NCBI RefSeq assembly: GCF_002094305.1
Contig: NZ_LWTX01000001.1
Location: 806,001-870,000 of the forward strand
Length of the DNA: 64,000 nt
Reading direction: 5' to 3'
From: Prescottella equi
GTDB lineage: Bacteria > Actinomycetota > Actinomycetes > Mycobacteriales > Mycobacteriaceae
A program made the position numbers and the translations under genes. The notes under the pieces were generated by a model. It saw nothing but the letters and a program-made list of their open reading frames with translations. It searched no databases and had not been told where the DNA came from. This document shows positions 48,050 through 56,798 of this stretch, one piece after another; position 1 is the first letter of the stretch, and every line of letters starts with the position of its first letter.

Positions 48050-48658
48050 GTGGCGTCATCCAATCTCAAGCGTTCCGCGCAGCGCGCAGCCGTCGCCGGC
48101 GCACTTGCAATCGGAGCCGTCGCGGTCTCCGCGGCCCCGGCCATCGCCGATCCCGTCAACGTCCCGGGCGTCGGCACGGTCGACCTCCCCGGCGTGAACC
48201 AGGCTCAGGTCGACGCGGCCGTCGCGCAGATCGCCCCGATCGTCGCGCCTGCGCTGCCTACCGGCTCCGCCGATCTCGCGCCCGCCGCTCCGGCTTCGGT
48301 CGCGCCGATCCTCAGCGCCGGCCAGCAGGCCCTGCAGGCAGCGGAGAGCAAGCTCGGCGCCCCCTACGTCTACGGTGCCGCCGGTCCGGACGCGTTCGAC
48401 TGCTCGGGCCTCGTGCAGTGGGCCTACAAGCAGGCCGGCCTCAACCTTCCGCGTACGAGCTACGACCAGGCCGCGGCCGGTTGGTCTGTCGCACGTGACG
48501 ATCTGCAGGTCGGCGACGTCATCTCCTTCTACGGTGGCAGCCACTCGGGTATCTACGCCGGCAACGGCAACGTCATCCACGCATCGACCGCCGGCCAGCC
48601 GGTGAAGCTCGCGCCGGTGTCGTCGATGCCTTTCGACGGCGCTCGCCGCTACGCGTAG
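48050..48658 (+). CDS. Secreted NlpC/P60 hydrolase under c-di-AMP riboswitch
   Basis: A 202-residue exported D,L-endopeptidase-type protein starting at GTG 48050. The signal peptide (AAVAGALAIGAVAVSAAPAIA) ends about residue 33. A Pro/Ala-rich spacer runs to about 95, then an NlpC/P60 domain: GAPYVYGAAGPDAFDCSGLV with Cys118, His165 in GGSHSGIYAG and His177 in NVIHAS. The catalytic domain closely resembles that at 13850-14350. The riboswitch ties its expression to c-di-AMP, a signal of envelope or osmotic state. A terminator follows at 48680-48713. Confidence 0.94.
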   Translation: MASSNLKRSAQRAAVAGALAIGAVAVSAAPAIADPVNVPGVGTVDLPGVNQAQVDAAVAQIAPIVAPALPTGSADLAPAAPASVAPILSAGQQALQAAESKLGAPYVYGAAGPDAFDCSGLVQWAYKQAGLNLPRTSYDQAAAGWSVARDDLQVGDVISFYGGSHSGIYAGNGNVIHASTAGQPVKLAPVSSMPFDGARRYA

Positions 48659-48679
48659 TCGACACAACAGTTCTCGGTT

Positions 48680-48713
48680 CTCGGGGCGGGTCCGGTTTCG
48701 GACCCGCCCCGAG
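48680..48713 (+). terminator. Terminator after the riboswitch-controlled hydrolase gene
   Basis: 14-bp stem ctcggggcgggtcc (48680-48693) / ggacccgccccgag (48700-48713) with a 6-nt loop, 22 bp past the stop codon. Confidence 0.85.
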
Positions 48714-48805
48714 CCGTATCCGAACGCCGTTCGCACCGCGTCAGCTGTGGCATTCGCGACTGTGCGGCGTTCTGTTGTACCGGTGGGTAGACACGGACAT
48801 ATACC

Positions 48806-48835
48806 CTTCCGTAACCTATTCGAGACATTACGGAG
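48806..48835 (+). promoter_or_regulatory. Shared 30-nt element upstream of NlpC/P60 gene, copy 2
   Basis: Second copy of the element at 47814-47843: 23 of 30 positions identical, with cgtaacc and tcgagac in common. It contains the inverted pair ccgtaa / ttacgg. It ends 51 bp before the chosen start of the third hydrolase, which argues against the upstream GTG at 48845 as start. Confidence 0.5.
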
Positions 48836-48886
48836 CCCATCGCCGTGCGATGGAGACTGAATCCAGAAACGGAGTGTCGCGCAGCT

Positions 48887-49951
48887 GTGCCCGCTGACAA
48901 GTCCTCGCTCAAGTTCAAGCGCTCGATGTGTACTGCTCTGGCGACGGGGGTGCTCTCCCTGACCCTCGTGGGGTTGCCCGCAGGCTCGGCGGGTGCCGAT
49001 CCCGTGCTGAGCAATCCGACCGCGGCGCTCGACCGCCTCGCGGAACTCTCCCGGGAATCCGAACGGACCACCGAAGCTCTCCACAATGCCCAGATCGATC
49101 TCGAGGGCAAGCAGGCGGCCCAGCGGGACGCGGAGGCGCGGTTGGCGCGCGACCGGGACGCCCTCGCAGCGGCCGAATCCCGGATCGATCAGTTCCGGCC
49201 CACGGTCGGCAAGCTGGCGGCCGCGAGTTACCAAGGCGCGCGGACCAATCGGCTCTATGCGCTGATGCTGAGCGATTCGCCGCAGCAGTTGCTGGACCAG
49301 ATGGCTGCGCTGGACGCCATTTCGAACGAGACGTCGAAGGCCGTCGCGGGGTTCAAGCAGGCGTCGGTCGAGGCGTCCGCCGCCGCCGAGGCCTCGCGGG
49401 TGTCCGCGGACGCGGCGCGATCGGCCACCGACCAGGCCAGAGTCGTCAGCGACGATCTGCAGAACAAGCAGAGCGAGCTGCAGAAGCAGATCGAGTCGGT
49501 GACACAGGCGTTCGACCGTCTCACCGGCGCCGAGCGGGCTCAGCTGGCCGGTAGCTCCTTCCCGCCCGGGTTCGACGCCGGACGCATCCTGGGGAACCTG
49601 GCGCCCGGCACCGGCTCCGCGGCGCTGCAGGCCGGGATGACGCAGATCGGGAAGCCGTACAGCTGGGGCGCCACCGGCCCGGACGCCTACGACTGCTCCG
49701 GGTTGGTCGTGTGGGCGTACAAGCAGATCGGCAAGGTGCTGCCGCGCTCGAGCCAGGCGCAGGCGGGTGGCGGGACGCCGGTGGACAAGAGCCAGCTGCA
49801 GCCGGGTGACGTCGTGTTGTTCTACGAGGACGCCTCGCACGTCGGGCTGTACGCGGGTGACGGCAACGTACTGCACGCCTCCACCTACGGCACGCCCGTG
49901 AAGGTCGACTCGATGGCGTCGATGCCGTTCTACGGTGCACGCCGGTACTGA
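48887..49951 (+). CDS. Secreted NlpC/P60 hydrolase with coiled-coil, RipA/Rv2190c type
   Basis: A 354-residue exported hydrolase. GTG 48887 is used (in-frame GTG 48845 abuts the shared upstream element). Signal peptide to about residue 36 (VGLPAGSAGA). Residues about 45-235 are a long Ala/Gln/Glu/Arg-rich coiled coil (ERTTEALHNAQIDLEGKQAA; DDLQNKQSELQKQIESVTQA). The C-terminal NlpC/P60 domain has KPYSWGATGPDAYDCSGLV with Cys270, His in EDASHVGLYAG and His in VLHASTYG. It probably cleaves stem peptides at division or for cell growth. It matches Rv2190c by position and architecture. Confidence 0.94.
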   Translation: MPADKSSLKFKRSMCTALATGVLSLTLVGLPAGSAGADPVLSNPTAALDRLAELSRESERTTEALHNAQIDLEGKQAAQRDAEARLARDRDALAAAESRIDQFRPTVGKLAAASYQGARTNRLYALMLSDSPQQLLDQMAALDAISNETSKAVAGFKQASVEASAAAEASRVSADAARSATDQARVVSDDLQNKQSELQKQIESVTQAFDRLTGAERAQLAGSSFPPGFDAGRILGNLAPGTGSAALQAGMTQIGKPYSWGATGPDAYDCSGLVVWAYKQIGKVLPRSSQAQAGGGTPVDKSQLQPGDVVLFYEDASHVGLYAGDGNVLHASTYGTPVKVDSMASMPFYGARRY

Positions 49952-49986
49952 CCCGCAGCCCGACCCGGTCGATACACGGCCCTCGA

Positions 49987-50018
49987 ACGGACCCGATACC
50001 CAGGGGTATCGGGTCCGT
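49987..50018. terminator. Terminator after the coiled-coil hydrolase gene
   Basis: 14-bp stem acggacccgatacc (49987-50000) / ggtatcgggtccgt (50005-50018) with a 4-nt loop. It precedes the next plus-strand gene. Confidence 0.85.
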
Positions 50019-50047
50019 TGTCGTCCGAGGCTCATACACTCTCGGAC

Positions 50048-51418
50048 GTGTCCGCTGAAGATCGTTCGTCCACTGCCACGCCCCGGCGGCGTGTTCGGCG
50101 GTGGGAGTGGGCGGGTCTGCTCGGGCTGGGTGTGGCCGTCGCGCTGGTGCTGAGCCTGTCGGCGTTCGATCACGGTGACGACGAACCAGCCGCCCCGCCG
50201 GGTGCCGCCCCCGTGGGCAACCCTTACGAGGATGCGCGACGCGCGGGCGCGCAGGCCCTGCTCGACGAGTGGGCCGCCGCGGTGCGCACCGGTGACACCG
50301 ATTCGTTGCCGGCGCTGTTCGATCCGAACGCCGAACCCGGCTTCCTCGAGTCGGAGATCCGCCGAGCGAACAACGCCGCGGGGGTTCCGTTCGGCGAGTT
50401 CGCCTACGACATCGGTGTCGAGCCGGAGACGCCGGTGGCGTCCGCGACCGCGGACGAACTCGGGGCTTCGGACGTGTGGGCGCCGACGGTGTACCTGCGT
50501 TACTCGATCGCGGGGGCCGACGCGCAGTCGACCCGCAAACCGGTGGCGCTGCTCCTGGCGCGGCACGGCGACGAGTGGAAGCTCGTCAGCGATTCCGGCG
50601 TGCCGGGTTCCGATCGTGAGACCTGGCGTGGCCCTTGGGATTTCGGTCCGGTGACGGTTCGTCGGGTGGACGGTGAGGAAGGTCGGCCGTCGTTCGTGCT
50701 GGGGCCGACGACGCAGGCGCCGATGATCGACCTGCTGGCGAGCGAGGTCGGCGACGCCGTCGGTCACGTCACCGACGTCTGGGGTGAGGACTGGTCGCGC
50801 CGGGCCGTGGTCATGGTCGCGGGTTCGCAGGAGGAGTTCTCCTCGCTCGTCGGCAGTGATCACAGCGGGGCGGACATCGCTGCGGTCGCCGTGTCCGACG
50901 CGGTCGACCGGCGCTCGCGGACGGCGTCCGGTCAGCGCATCGTGTTCAGCCCGGAGTCGGCGGGGCGACTGACCGACCTGACGAGGGTGTCGGTGTTGCG
51001 GCACGAGCTCACCCACATCGCCGCGCGTCCGGTGACCGAGGACGGGTCGCCGATGTGGATGCTCGAGGGGTACGCCGACTACGTCGGTTACCGGGGTATC
51101 GAGGCGCAGTTCGGTCAGCTCGCACCCACCCTGGCGGCCGACGTCGCGAAGTCCGGGCCGCCGAGCAGGCTGCCCGTCGACGGCGACTTCCGTGGCGGTG
51201 GCGACACTGCTCGGCTCGCATACGAATCGTCGTGGTCGTTGGCGACTTTCATCGCGTCGCAGTACGGCGAGGGGCAGCTGGGTGCGCTGTACCGGGAGCT
51301 GGCCCGCGGGCCGGTTGCCGACGCGGAACTCGACCGCAGGATCCGCAGCGTGCTGGGGGTCGGGACCGACGAGCTGGTGCACTCGTGGGGTGTGTGGGTC
51401 AAGGAACAACTGTCCTGA
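50048..51418 (+). CDS. Membrane-anchored HELTH-motif metallopeptidase-like protein
   Basis: A 456-residue protein. GTG 50048 is preferred since the longer frame begins in the preceding terminator. One N-terminal helix (WAGLLGLGVAVALVLSLSAF) anchors it; the rest is outside the cell. Residues about 60-200 look like an alpha+beta ligand domain. The second half has a zinc-peptidase-like site: VLRHELTHIAARPV with HEXXH and, 24 residues on, WMLEGYADYVGYRG, whose Glu could be the third ligand (gluzincin-like). Peptidase activity is predicted. Between a cell-wall hydrolase and pimB', a role in envelope processing is plausible. Confidence 0.85.
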   Translation: MSAEDRSSTATPRRRVRRWEWAGLLGLGVAVALVLSLSAFDHGDDEPAAPPGAAPVGNPYEDARRAGAQALLDEWAAAVRTGDTDSLPALFDPNAEPGFLESEIRRANNAAGVPFGEFAYDIGVEPETPVASATADELGASDVWAPTVYLRYSIAGADAQSTRKPVALLLARHGDEWKLVSDSGVPGSDRETWRGPWDFGPVTVRRVDGEEGRPSFVLGPTTQAPMIDLLASEVGDAVGHVTDVWGEDWSRRAVVMVAGSQEEFSSLVGSDHSGADIAAVAVSDAVDRRSRTASGQRIVFSPESAGRLTDLTRVSVLRHELTHIAARPVTEDGSPMWMLEGYADYVGYRGIEAQFGQLAPTLAADVAKSGPPSRLPVDGDFRGGGDTARLAYESSWSLATFIASQYGEGQLGALYRELARGPVADAELDRRIRSVLGVGTDELVHSWGVWVKEQLS

Positions 51419-51461
51419 CCCTGGTGGCCGCCGCCCCGTCCGCGGGACCTACGGTGGACGC

Positions 51462-52589
51462 ATGCGTCGAACCCTGTTGGTGACGAACGATTTTCCCCCC
51501 CGCCCCGGCGGGATCCAGTCGTACCTGCACACCTTTGCCGCCCAGTTGCCGCCGGACGAGCTGGTGGTCTACGCGCCCCGCTGGCGGGGTGACAGCCACA
51601 TCCGTTTCGACGCCGAGCAGCCTTACCGCGTGGTGCGTCATCCCACGACGCTCATGGTGCCGACGCCGTTCGTCGCGCGCCGGGCCGCGAAGCTGGTGCG
51701 CGAGTACGCGTGCTCGAACGTGTGGTTCGGTGCGGCGGCGCCGCTGGCACTGCTCGCGCCGACGGTGCGCCGGGCGGGCGCGGACCGGGTGATCGCGTCC
51801 ACCCACGGCCACGAGGTGGGCTGGTCGATGCTGCCCGGTGCCCGGCAGGCGCTGCGGCGGATCGGCGACACCACCGACGCGGTCACGTTCGTCAGCAAGT
51901 ACACCCGTGGGCGCTTCGCGTCGGCGTTCGGGGCCGGTGCCGCGCTCGAACACCTGCCCCCCGGTGTGGACACCGACGTGTTCCGCCCGGACCCGGCGGC
52001 ACGCGCGGAGCTGCGCGCCCGATACGGGCTGGGGGAGCGGCCCACGATCCTGTGCCTGTCCCGCCTGGTGCCCCGCAAGGGGCAGGATCAGCTCATCCGG
52101 GCGTTGTCGGCGGTGCGACGCCGCATCGACGGTGCCGTGCTGGTGATAGTCGGTGGCGGACCGTACGCGGAGCGCCTGCAGGCCCTCGCGCACGAGTGCG
52201 GGGTGGCCGAACACGTGGTGTTCACCGGGGGTGTCCCCGCGGCGGAGTTGGCGGCGCACCACACGATCGCGGACGTGTTCGCGATGCCGTGCCGTACCCG
52301 CGGCGCCGGGTTGGACGTCGAAGGTCTCGGCATCGTCTACCTCGAGGCGTCGGCGAGCGGCGTGCCGGTGATCGCGGGACGATCCGGTGGCGCACCGGAG
52401 ACGGTGCGCGAGAACGAGACCGGGTACGTCGTCGACGGGACCTCGGTGGACGACATCGCGGCTGCGCTCGTCGAGGTGCTCGAGGACCGCGACCGCGCAG
52501 CGGCGATGGGCGCAGCGGGCCGGGAGTTCGTCAAGTCGCACTGGCGCTGGGACGTGCTCGGCGCCCGGCTGCGCCACCTGTTGTCCTGA
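51462..52589 (+). CDS. pimB': GDP-mannose-dependent phosphatidylinositol mannosyltransferase (PimB')
   Basis: A 375-residue GT-B, GT4-family glycosyltransferase. ATG 51462. N-terminal NDFPPRPGGIQSYLHTFAAQLP, then STHGHEVGW, LPPGVDTDVFRP, LCLSRLVPRKGQDQLIRAL and the donor-site motif GLDVEGLGIVYLEASASGVP with the two glutamates of E-x7-E. PimB' adds the second mannose to phosphatidyl-inositol monomannoside in the cytoplasm, feeding PIM, LM and LAM. The order beside fadD15 and NlpC/P60 matches Rv2188c. Ends at a bidirectional hairpin facing fadD15. Confidence 0.94.
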   Translation: MRRTLLVTNDFPPRPGGIQSYLHTFAAQLPPDELVVYAPRWRGDSHIRFDAEQPYRVVRHPTTLMVPTPFVARRAAKLVREYACSNVWFGAAAPLALLAPTVRRAGADRVIASTHGHEVGWSMLPGARQALRRIGDTTDAVTFVSKYTRGRFASAFGAGAALEHLPPGVDTDVFRPDPAARAELRARYGLGERPTILCLSRLVPRKGQDQLIRALSAVRRRIDGAVLVIVGGGPYAERLQALAHECGVAEHVVFTGGVPAAELAAHHTIADVFAMPCRTRGAGLDVEGLGIVYLEASASGVPVIAGRSGGAPETVRENETGYVVDGTSVDDIAAALVEVLEDRDRAAAMGAAGREFVKSHWRWDVLGARLRHLLS

Positions 52590-52615
52590 ACGGTCCCGCG
52601 CCGGAGAACGGGAAC

Positions 52616-52656
52616 GCACGACGCCCGCAGCCCTTTCGGGGCCGCGGGCGTCGTGC
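52616..52656. terminator. Bidirectional terminator between pimB' and fadD15
   Basis: 13-bp stem gcacgacgcccgc (52616-52628) / gcgggcgtcgtgc (52644-52656), with inner pairing cccctttcgggg-like in the loop. It lies between convergent genes. Confidence 0.83.
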
Positions 52657-52671
52657 GCCGTCGGGTGTGGG

Positions 52672-54483
52672 CTACTTGCTGTAGATCTGCTCGATGTCGG
52701 ACGCGAAGCTCTCGTGGACGACGCCCCGCTTGAGCTTCATCGTCGGGGTGAGCTCGCCGGTCTCCTCGGTGAAGTCGACGGGCAGGATCCGGTACTTCTT
52801 GATCGCCTCCGCGTGCGAGACGAGCTTGTTGGCCTCGGCGATGGCGGCGTCGACCTCGGCGGTGAGATCGGGATCCGACAGCAGCTCCGAAACCGTTGTG
52901 CCGGCGGGCTTGCCGTTGCGCTCGTTCCAGGCGGGCAGTGCCTCCGCGTCGATCGTGATCAGCGCGCCGATGAACGGCTTCTGGTCACCGACGACGATTG
53001 CCTGGCTGATCAGCGGATGCGCCCGCAGGTGGTCCTCGAGCTGGGCAGGGGCGACGTTCTTGCCGCCGGCGGTGACGATGATCTCCTTCTTGCGGCCGGT
53101 GATCGTGATGTAGCCGTCGGAGTCGACGGTGCCGAGGTCGCCGGTATGGAACCAGCCGTCCTCGATCGCTTCCTTCGTGGCGGTCTCGTTACGCCAGTAG
53201 CCGGAGAACACCACCGGGCCGGACAGCATGATCTCGCCGTCCTCGGCGATCCGGACGGAGTTGCCCGCCAAGGGCTTTCCGACGGTTCCGACCTTCTGGT
53301 TGCCGATCGTGTTGACCGCGAACGCCGCCGTGGTCTCGGTGAGCCCGTAGCCCTCGTAGATGGTGACGCCGATACCGCGGAAGAAGTGGCCGAGGCGCGC
53401 GCCCAGCGGTGCGCCACCGGAGATCGCGAGCTTGCAGTTGCCGCCGAGCGCGGCGCGCAGCTTCGAGTAGACGAGCTTGTCGAACACCGCGTGCTTGATG
53501 TTCAGCAGCAGGCCGGGTCCACCGTTGTCCTTCGCCTCGCTCCACGCGATCGCGGTCGCTGCGGCCGCGTCGAAGATCTTGCCCTTGCCCTCCGAATGGG
53601 CCTTCTGGCGTGCGGTGTTGTACACCTTCTCGAACACGCGCGGCACCGAGAGGATGAAGTCCGGCTTGTACTCGGCGAAAGTCGGGACGAGGTTGGGGAT
53701 GTCGCTCGTGTGGCCGACCGAGGCGCCCGCGTCGAACGCTGCGATGCTCACGGCGCGAGCGAGGACGTGCGCGAGCGGCAGGAACATCAGCGTGCTGACG
53801 CCCGGCGTGGTCAGCAGATCCCCGAGGCTCGAGGCGATGATGCCCTTGGACTCGGCGATCAGGTTCGAATGGGTGAGCTGGCAGCCCTTCGGGCGGCCCG
53901 TGGTGCCGGAGGTGTAGATCAGTGTGGCCGGATCGCTCGCCTTCAGTGCTGCCCTGCGAGCGCGGATCTCGTCGTCGGAGACCTCGGCTCCCTGCGTGGT
54001 GAGCACCTCGACGGCACCGGCGTCCGCGCCGGACGGTTCGATCTGGAGGACCGCGCGCAGGTCGGGCGCCGCCTCGGCGACCTCGGCCACGGTCTTCGAA
54101 TGCTGATCGGTCTCGACGACGAGGCCGATGGCGCCGGAGTCTTCGAGGATCCACTTCACCTGCTCGGCGGACGACGTCTCGTAGATCGGCACCGTCACGC
54201 CGCCGGCGGACCAGATTGCGTAGTCGATGAGCTGCCACTCGTAGCGGGTGGCCGACATCAGGGCGACCCGGTCGCCGGGCTGGACGCCGCGGGCCACGAG
54301 GCCTTTCGCGACGGCTGTCACCTGTTCCGCGAACTCGCGGGCCGTCACGTCGACCCACGATCCGTTCACGAGTCTGCGGAAGACCACGTGATCGGGCTTC
54401 GTCGCTGCGTACTCGTAGACCGAGTCGACCGCGGACGCGTCCTCCGGAATCGTGAATGTGGCAGGAACGCTGAACTCGGGCAC
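52672..54483 (-). CDS. fadD15: Long-chain fatty-acid-CoA ligase FadD15
   Basis: A 603-residue AMP-forming acyl-CoA synthetase. The ATP/AMP motif [75 protein letters not shown] and the C-terminal lysine-containing tail are present. ATG at 54483. It activates fatty acids as acyl-CoA for degradation or lipid assembly in the cytoplasm. It matches Rv2187 by neighbours. Divergent from the SRPBCC gene at 54654 (170 bp between). Confidence 0.94.
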   Translation of the reverse strand: MPEFSVPATFTIPEDASAVDSVYEYAATKPDHVVFRRLVNGSWVDVTAREFAEQVTAVAKGLVARGVQPGDRVALMSATRYEWQLIDYAIWSAGGVTVPIYETSSAEQVKWILEDSGAIGLVVETDQHSKTVAEVAEAAPDLRAVLQIEPSGADAGAVEVLTTQGAEVSDDEIRARRAALKASDPATLIYTSGTTGRPKGCQLTHSNLIAESKGIIASSLGDLLTTPGVSTLMFLPLAHVLARAVSIAAFDAGASVGHTSDIPNLVPTFAEYKPDFILSVPRVFEKVYNTARQKAHSEGKGKIFDAAAATAIAWSEAKDNGGPGLLLNIKHAVFDKLVYSKLRAALGGNCKLAISGGAPLGARLGHFFRGIGVTIYEGYGLTETTAAFAVNTIGNQKVGTVGKPLAGNSVRIAEDGEIMLSGPVVFSGYWRNETATKEAIEDGWFHTGDLGTVDSDGYITITGRKKEIIVTAGGKNVAPAQLEDHLRAHPLISQAIVVGDQKPFIGALITIDAEALPAWNERNGKPAGTTVSELLSDPDLTAEVDAAIAEANKLVSHAEAIKKYRILPVDFTEETGELTPTMKLKRGVVHESFASDIEQIYSK

Positions 54484-54653
54484 GACGACCTCCGAACACT
54501 GAAGATACTGACGAGTAGGGCTTGCTGATCCTCACGATAGACGGCCCGCGCGTGACGTGCGGCACTGCCACCTACCTGCGGCTGCTCGCATGGTCGTCCG
54601 TCCAGGTGTAGTCCAGATCACCGACCTGGCAGGCGGTGTGTGAAGCTGTGAGG

Positions 54654-55040
54654 GTGAGCAGCATTCAGGTCGCCGACCAGACGTTCGTCGCCGCAGCCCC
54701 CGAGAAGGTGGCCGCCCGCGTGTCCGTGCCCGCGCGTTGGCGCGCGTGGTGGCCGGATCTGGTCCTCGACGTGCGCGAGGACCGGGCCGAGAAGGGCGTC
54801 CGCTGGACCGTCGCGGGACCCCTCACCGGAACGATGGAGGTGTGGCTCGAGCCGGTGATGGACGGAACCGTCATGCACTACTTCCTGCACGCGGAGCCGA
54901 CCGGGGTATCGCCGCAGGCTCTCGCGTCACTCGACCTGGCCGGGATGAACCACGCCCGCCGCCTCGCCGGTAAGACGATGACCTTCGAGATCAAGCAGCA
55001 ACTCGAGGCGGGACGCGCCGCCGGGGAGCCGCCCGCGTAG
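54654..55040 (+). CDS. SRPBCC-like small protein
   Basis: A 128-residue protein; GTG 54654. The pattern VADQTFVAAAPEKVAARVSV..WRAWWPDLVLDVREDR..GVRWTVAGPLTGTMEVWLEPVMDGTVMHYFLHAEP resembles a START/SRPBCC-type barrel (N-terminal strand, helix, five to six strands), with a final helix (RRLAGKTMTFEIKQQLE). It is followed 85 bp later by a clear SRPBCC protein, so the two may be a pair. It corresponds to Rv2186c by order. Ligand and role are unknown. Confidence 0.75.
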   Translation: MSSIQVADQTFVAAAPEKVAARVSVPARWRAWWPDLVLDVREDRAEKGVRWTVAGPLTGTMEVWLEPVMDGTVMHYFLHAEPTGVSPQALASLDLAGMNHARRLAGKTMTFEIKQQLEAGRAAGEPPA

Positions 55041-55125
55041 CGAATTGTGCGCGAGGTCGGCAATCGTGTGAGATGAACGAGCGGTACGCGCGCACCGCGT
55101 CGTTCTGAAAGGAAGCGTCCGAGGC

Positions 55126-55563
55126 ATGGCCGAGAAGACCAAGAGGTCGATCACCATCGACGCCCCCGCCGCCGAGGTGATGGGTGTGATCGCGGACTTC
55201 GGCGCCTACCCGTCCTGGGTGGAGGCCGCGAAGTCCGTGGAGGTCCTCGCGTCGGGACCCGACGGCCGCGCCGACGAGGTGCGGTTCGTCCTCGACGCCG
55301 GAATGGTCAAGGACACCTACGTGCTCCGCTACCGCTGGGCGCCGGACGGCATGGCGGTGAGCTGGGACCTGGTGTCCGGTGAGATCCAGAAATCGCAGCA
55401 CGGCTCGTACACGCTCGAGCCCGAGGCCGGCGGGGGGACCCGTGTCACCTACGAACTGACCGTCGATCTCACGATCCCGATGATCGGGCTGTTCAAGCGC
55501 AAGGCCGAGAGAGTCATCACCGACACGGCGCTCAAGGAACTCAAGAAGCGGGTCGAGGGCTGA
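55126..55563 (+). CDS. SRPBCC/polyketide-cyclase-like protein
   Basis: A 145-residue protein. ATG 55126 follows GAAAGGAAG at 55107-55115. Standard SRPBCC pattern: SITIDAPAAEVMGVIADFGAYPSWVEAAKSVEVL, then KDTYVLRYRW, GTRVTYELTVDLTIPMIGLFKRKAERVITDTALKELKKRV. It binds a hydrophobic ligand in related proteins. It matches Rv2185c (TB16.3). The next gene starts in the last base of its final sense codon with an apparent CTGA overlap, so the two are translationally coupled. Confidence 0.9.
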   Translation: MAEKTKRSITIDAPAAEVMGVIADFGAYPSWVEAAKSVEVLASGPDGRADEVRFVLDAGMVKDTYVLRYRWAPDGMAVSWDLVSGEIQKSQHGSYTLEPEAGGGTRVTYELTVDLTIPMIGLFKRKAERVITDTALKELKKRVEG

Positions 55564-56798
55564 GCGCCGCAGCTTCGGGATCGGGTGCCGCAGTCCGGTT
55601 CTTCGTCGGCAAGGGCGGTGCCGGAAAGACGACGACGGCGGCTGCCACGGCGGTCGGCGCGGCCTCGAACGGTGAGCGCGTCCTCCTGGTCTCGCTCGAT
55701 CGTGCGCACGGGCTGGCCGACATGCTGGACCACCCGATCGCGCCGGGAGAACCGACGCGCGTGGCACCCGCACTGGACGTCCTCGAGATCGACACGCTGG
55801 CGTTGCTCGAGGAGCGCTACCGGGGGTTGGTCGCGCTGCTGGCACTGGGCGGAGCGCACGATCACGGCGCCGACCTGACCGACCTGGCGCCGGAGGAGCT
55901 GACCGGACTGCCGGGCGTGGAGGACGTACTCGGGCTCGGCGAGGTGGTGCGGTCGGCCGACGAATCACGTTGGGACACGATCGTCGTCGACTGCCCCGCC
56001 ACCTCCGACGCGCAACGCCTGCTGTCCCTGCCCGAATCGGTGGCCGGATACATCGAGCGGGTGTGGCCCCAGCACCGCCGCATGGCGGCACTCACCTCGG
56101 GCGACACCGGCATCGCCGTGGTCGTCGCGATGGTGGATCGCGTGCTGGAGACCGCGTCGGCGATCGCGGCGCTGCTCTCGGATCGGGAGCGGACGACGAT
56201 CCGGGTGGTGACGACGGCCGAGCGGATGGCGGCGGCGGAGACACGCAGATTGCTGTCGGCGCTGGCTCTCGGGGCGCTGCGGGTCGATGCCGTGATCGTC
56301 AACGGGCTGCTGCCGGACATCGAAGCGGACGAGTCCAATGCCGGCGGCTGGTACCGCGCTCGCCGCGGTGCGCAGGACTCGGTTCTCGCGGATCTGCGCG
56401 TGGCCGCCGGGGACGCCGTCGTGCTTCCCGTCGACCAGCTGGCGACCGAGCCGATAGGGTTGAAGGCTCTGGACGGCGTGGCGCGCATCCTCTACCCGGG
56501 CGTATCCCGCCCGTCGGCGGCGCTCACCGCCGATACCGAACCCATCCGGGTAGCGCTCGAATCAGGATCGGGTGGCCTCGAATCGGTGTATGCGATGCGC
56601 ATGCACCTGCCGCTCGCGGACCCTCGGGCATTGACGTTGGGACGAGTGGAGGACGACTTGGTGGTGGGGGCCGACGGGAAGCGCCGTCGCGTCAGGCTGG
56701 CATCGGTGCTCCGACGGTGCACCGTGCGCGACGCGGATTTCGACGGCACCGACCTGGTCGTGCGGTTCGTGCCGGACCCGGCGGTGTGGCCGCAGTGA
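55560..56798 (+). CDS. ArsA-like anion-pump-type ATPase with apparent CTG start
   Basis: About 412 residues. The P-loop VRFFVGKGGAGKTTTAAATA is in frame but no ATG, GTG or TTG precedes it in this frame before 55722. The only plausible start is CTG 55560, overlapping the TGA of the previous gene in the same NTGA manner as neighbours. ATPase motifs: deviant Walker A above, LLVSLDRAHGLADML (switch I), TIVVDCPATSDAQRLLSLPES (Walker B/switch II). A domain with low hydrophobicity follows, so it is a soluble ArsA/GET3-like SIMIBI ATPase, not a pump. It matches Rv2184c. Confidence 0.85.
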   Translation: MSAAASGSGAAVRFFVGKGGAGKTTTAAATAVGAASNGERVLLVSLDRAHGLADMLDHPIAPGEPTRVAPALDVLEIDTLALLEERYRGLVALLALGGAHDHGADLTDLAPEELTGLPGVEDVLGLGEVVRSADESRWDTIVVDCPATSDAQRLLSLPESVAGYIERVWPQHRRMAALTSGDTGIAVVVAMVDRVLETASAIAALLSDRERTTIRVVTTAERMAAAETRRLLSALALGALRVDAVIVNGLLPDIEADESNAGGWYRARRGAQDSVLADLRVAAGDAVVLPVDQLATEPIGLKALDGVARILYPGVSRPSAALTADTEPIRVALESGSGGLESVYAMRMHLPLADPRALTLGRVEDDLVVGADGKRRRVRLASVLRRCTVRDADFDGTDLVVRFVPDPAVWPQ

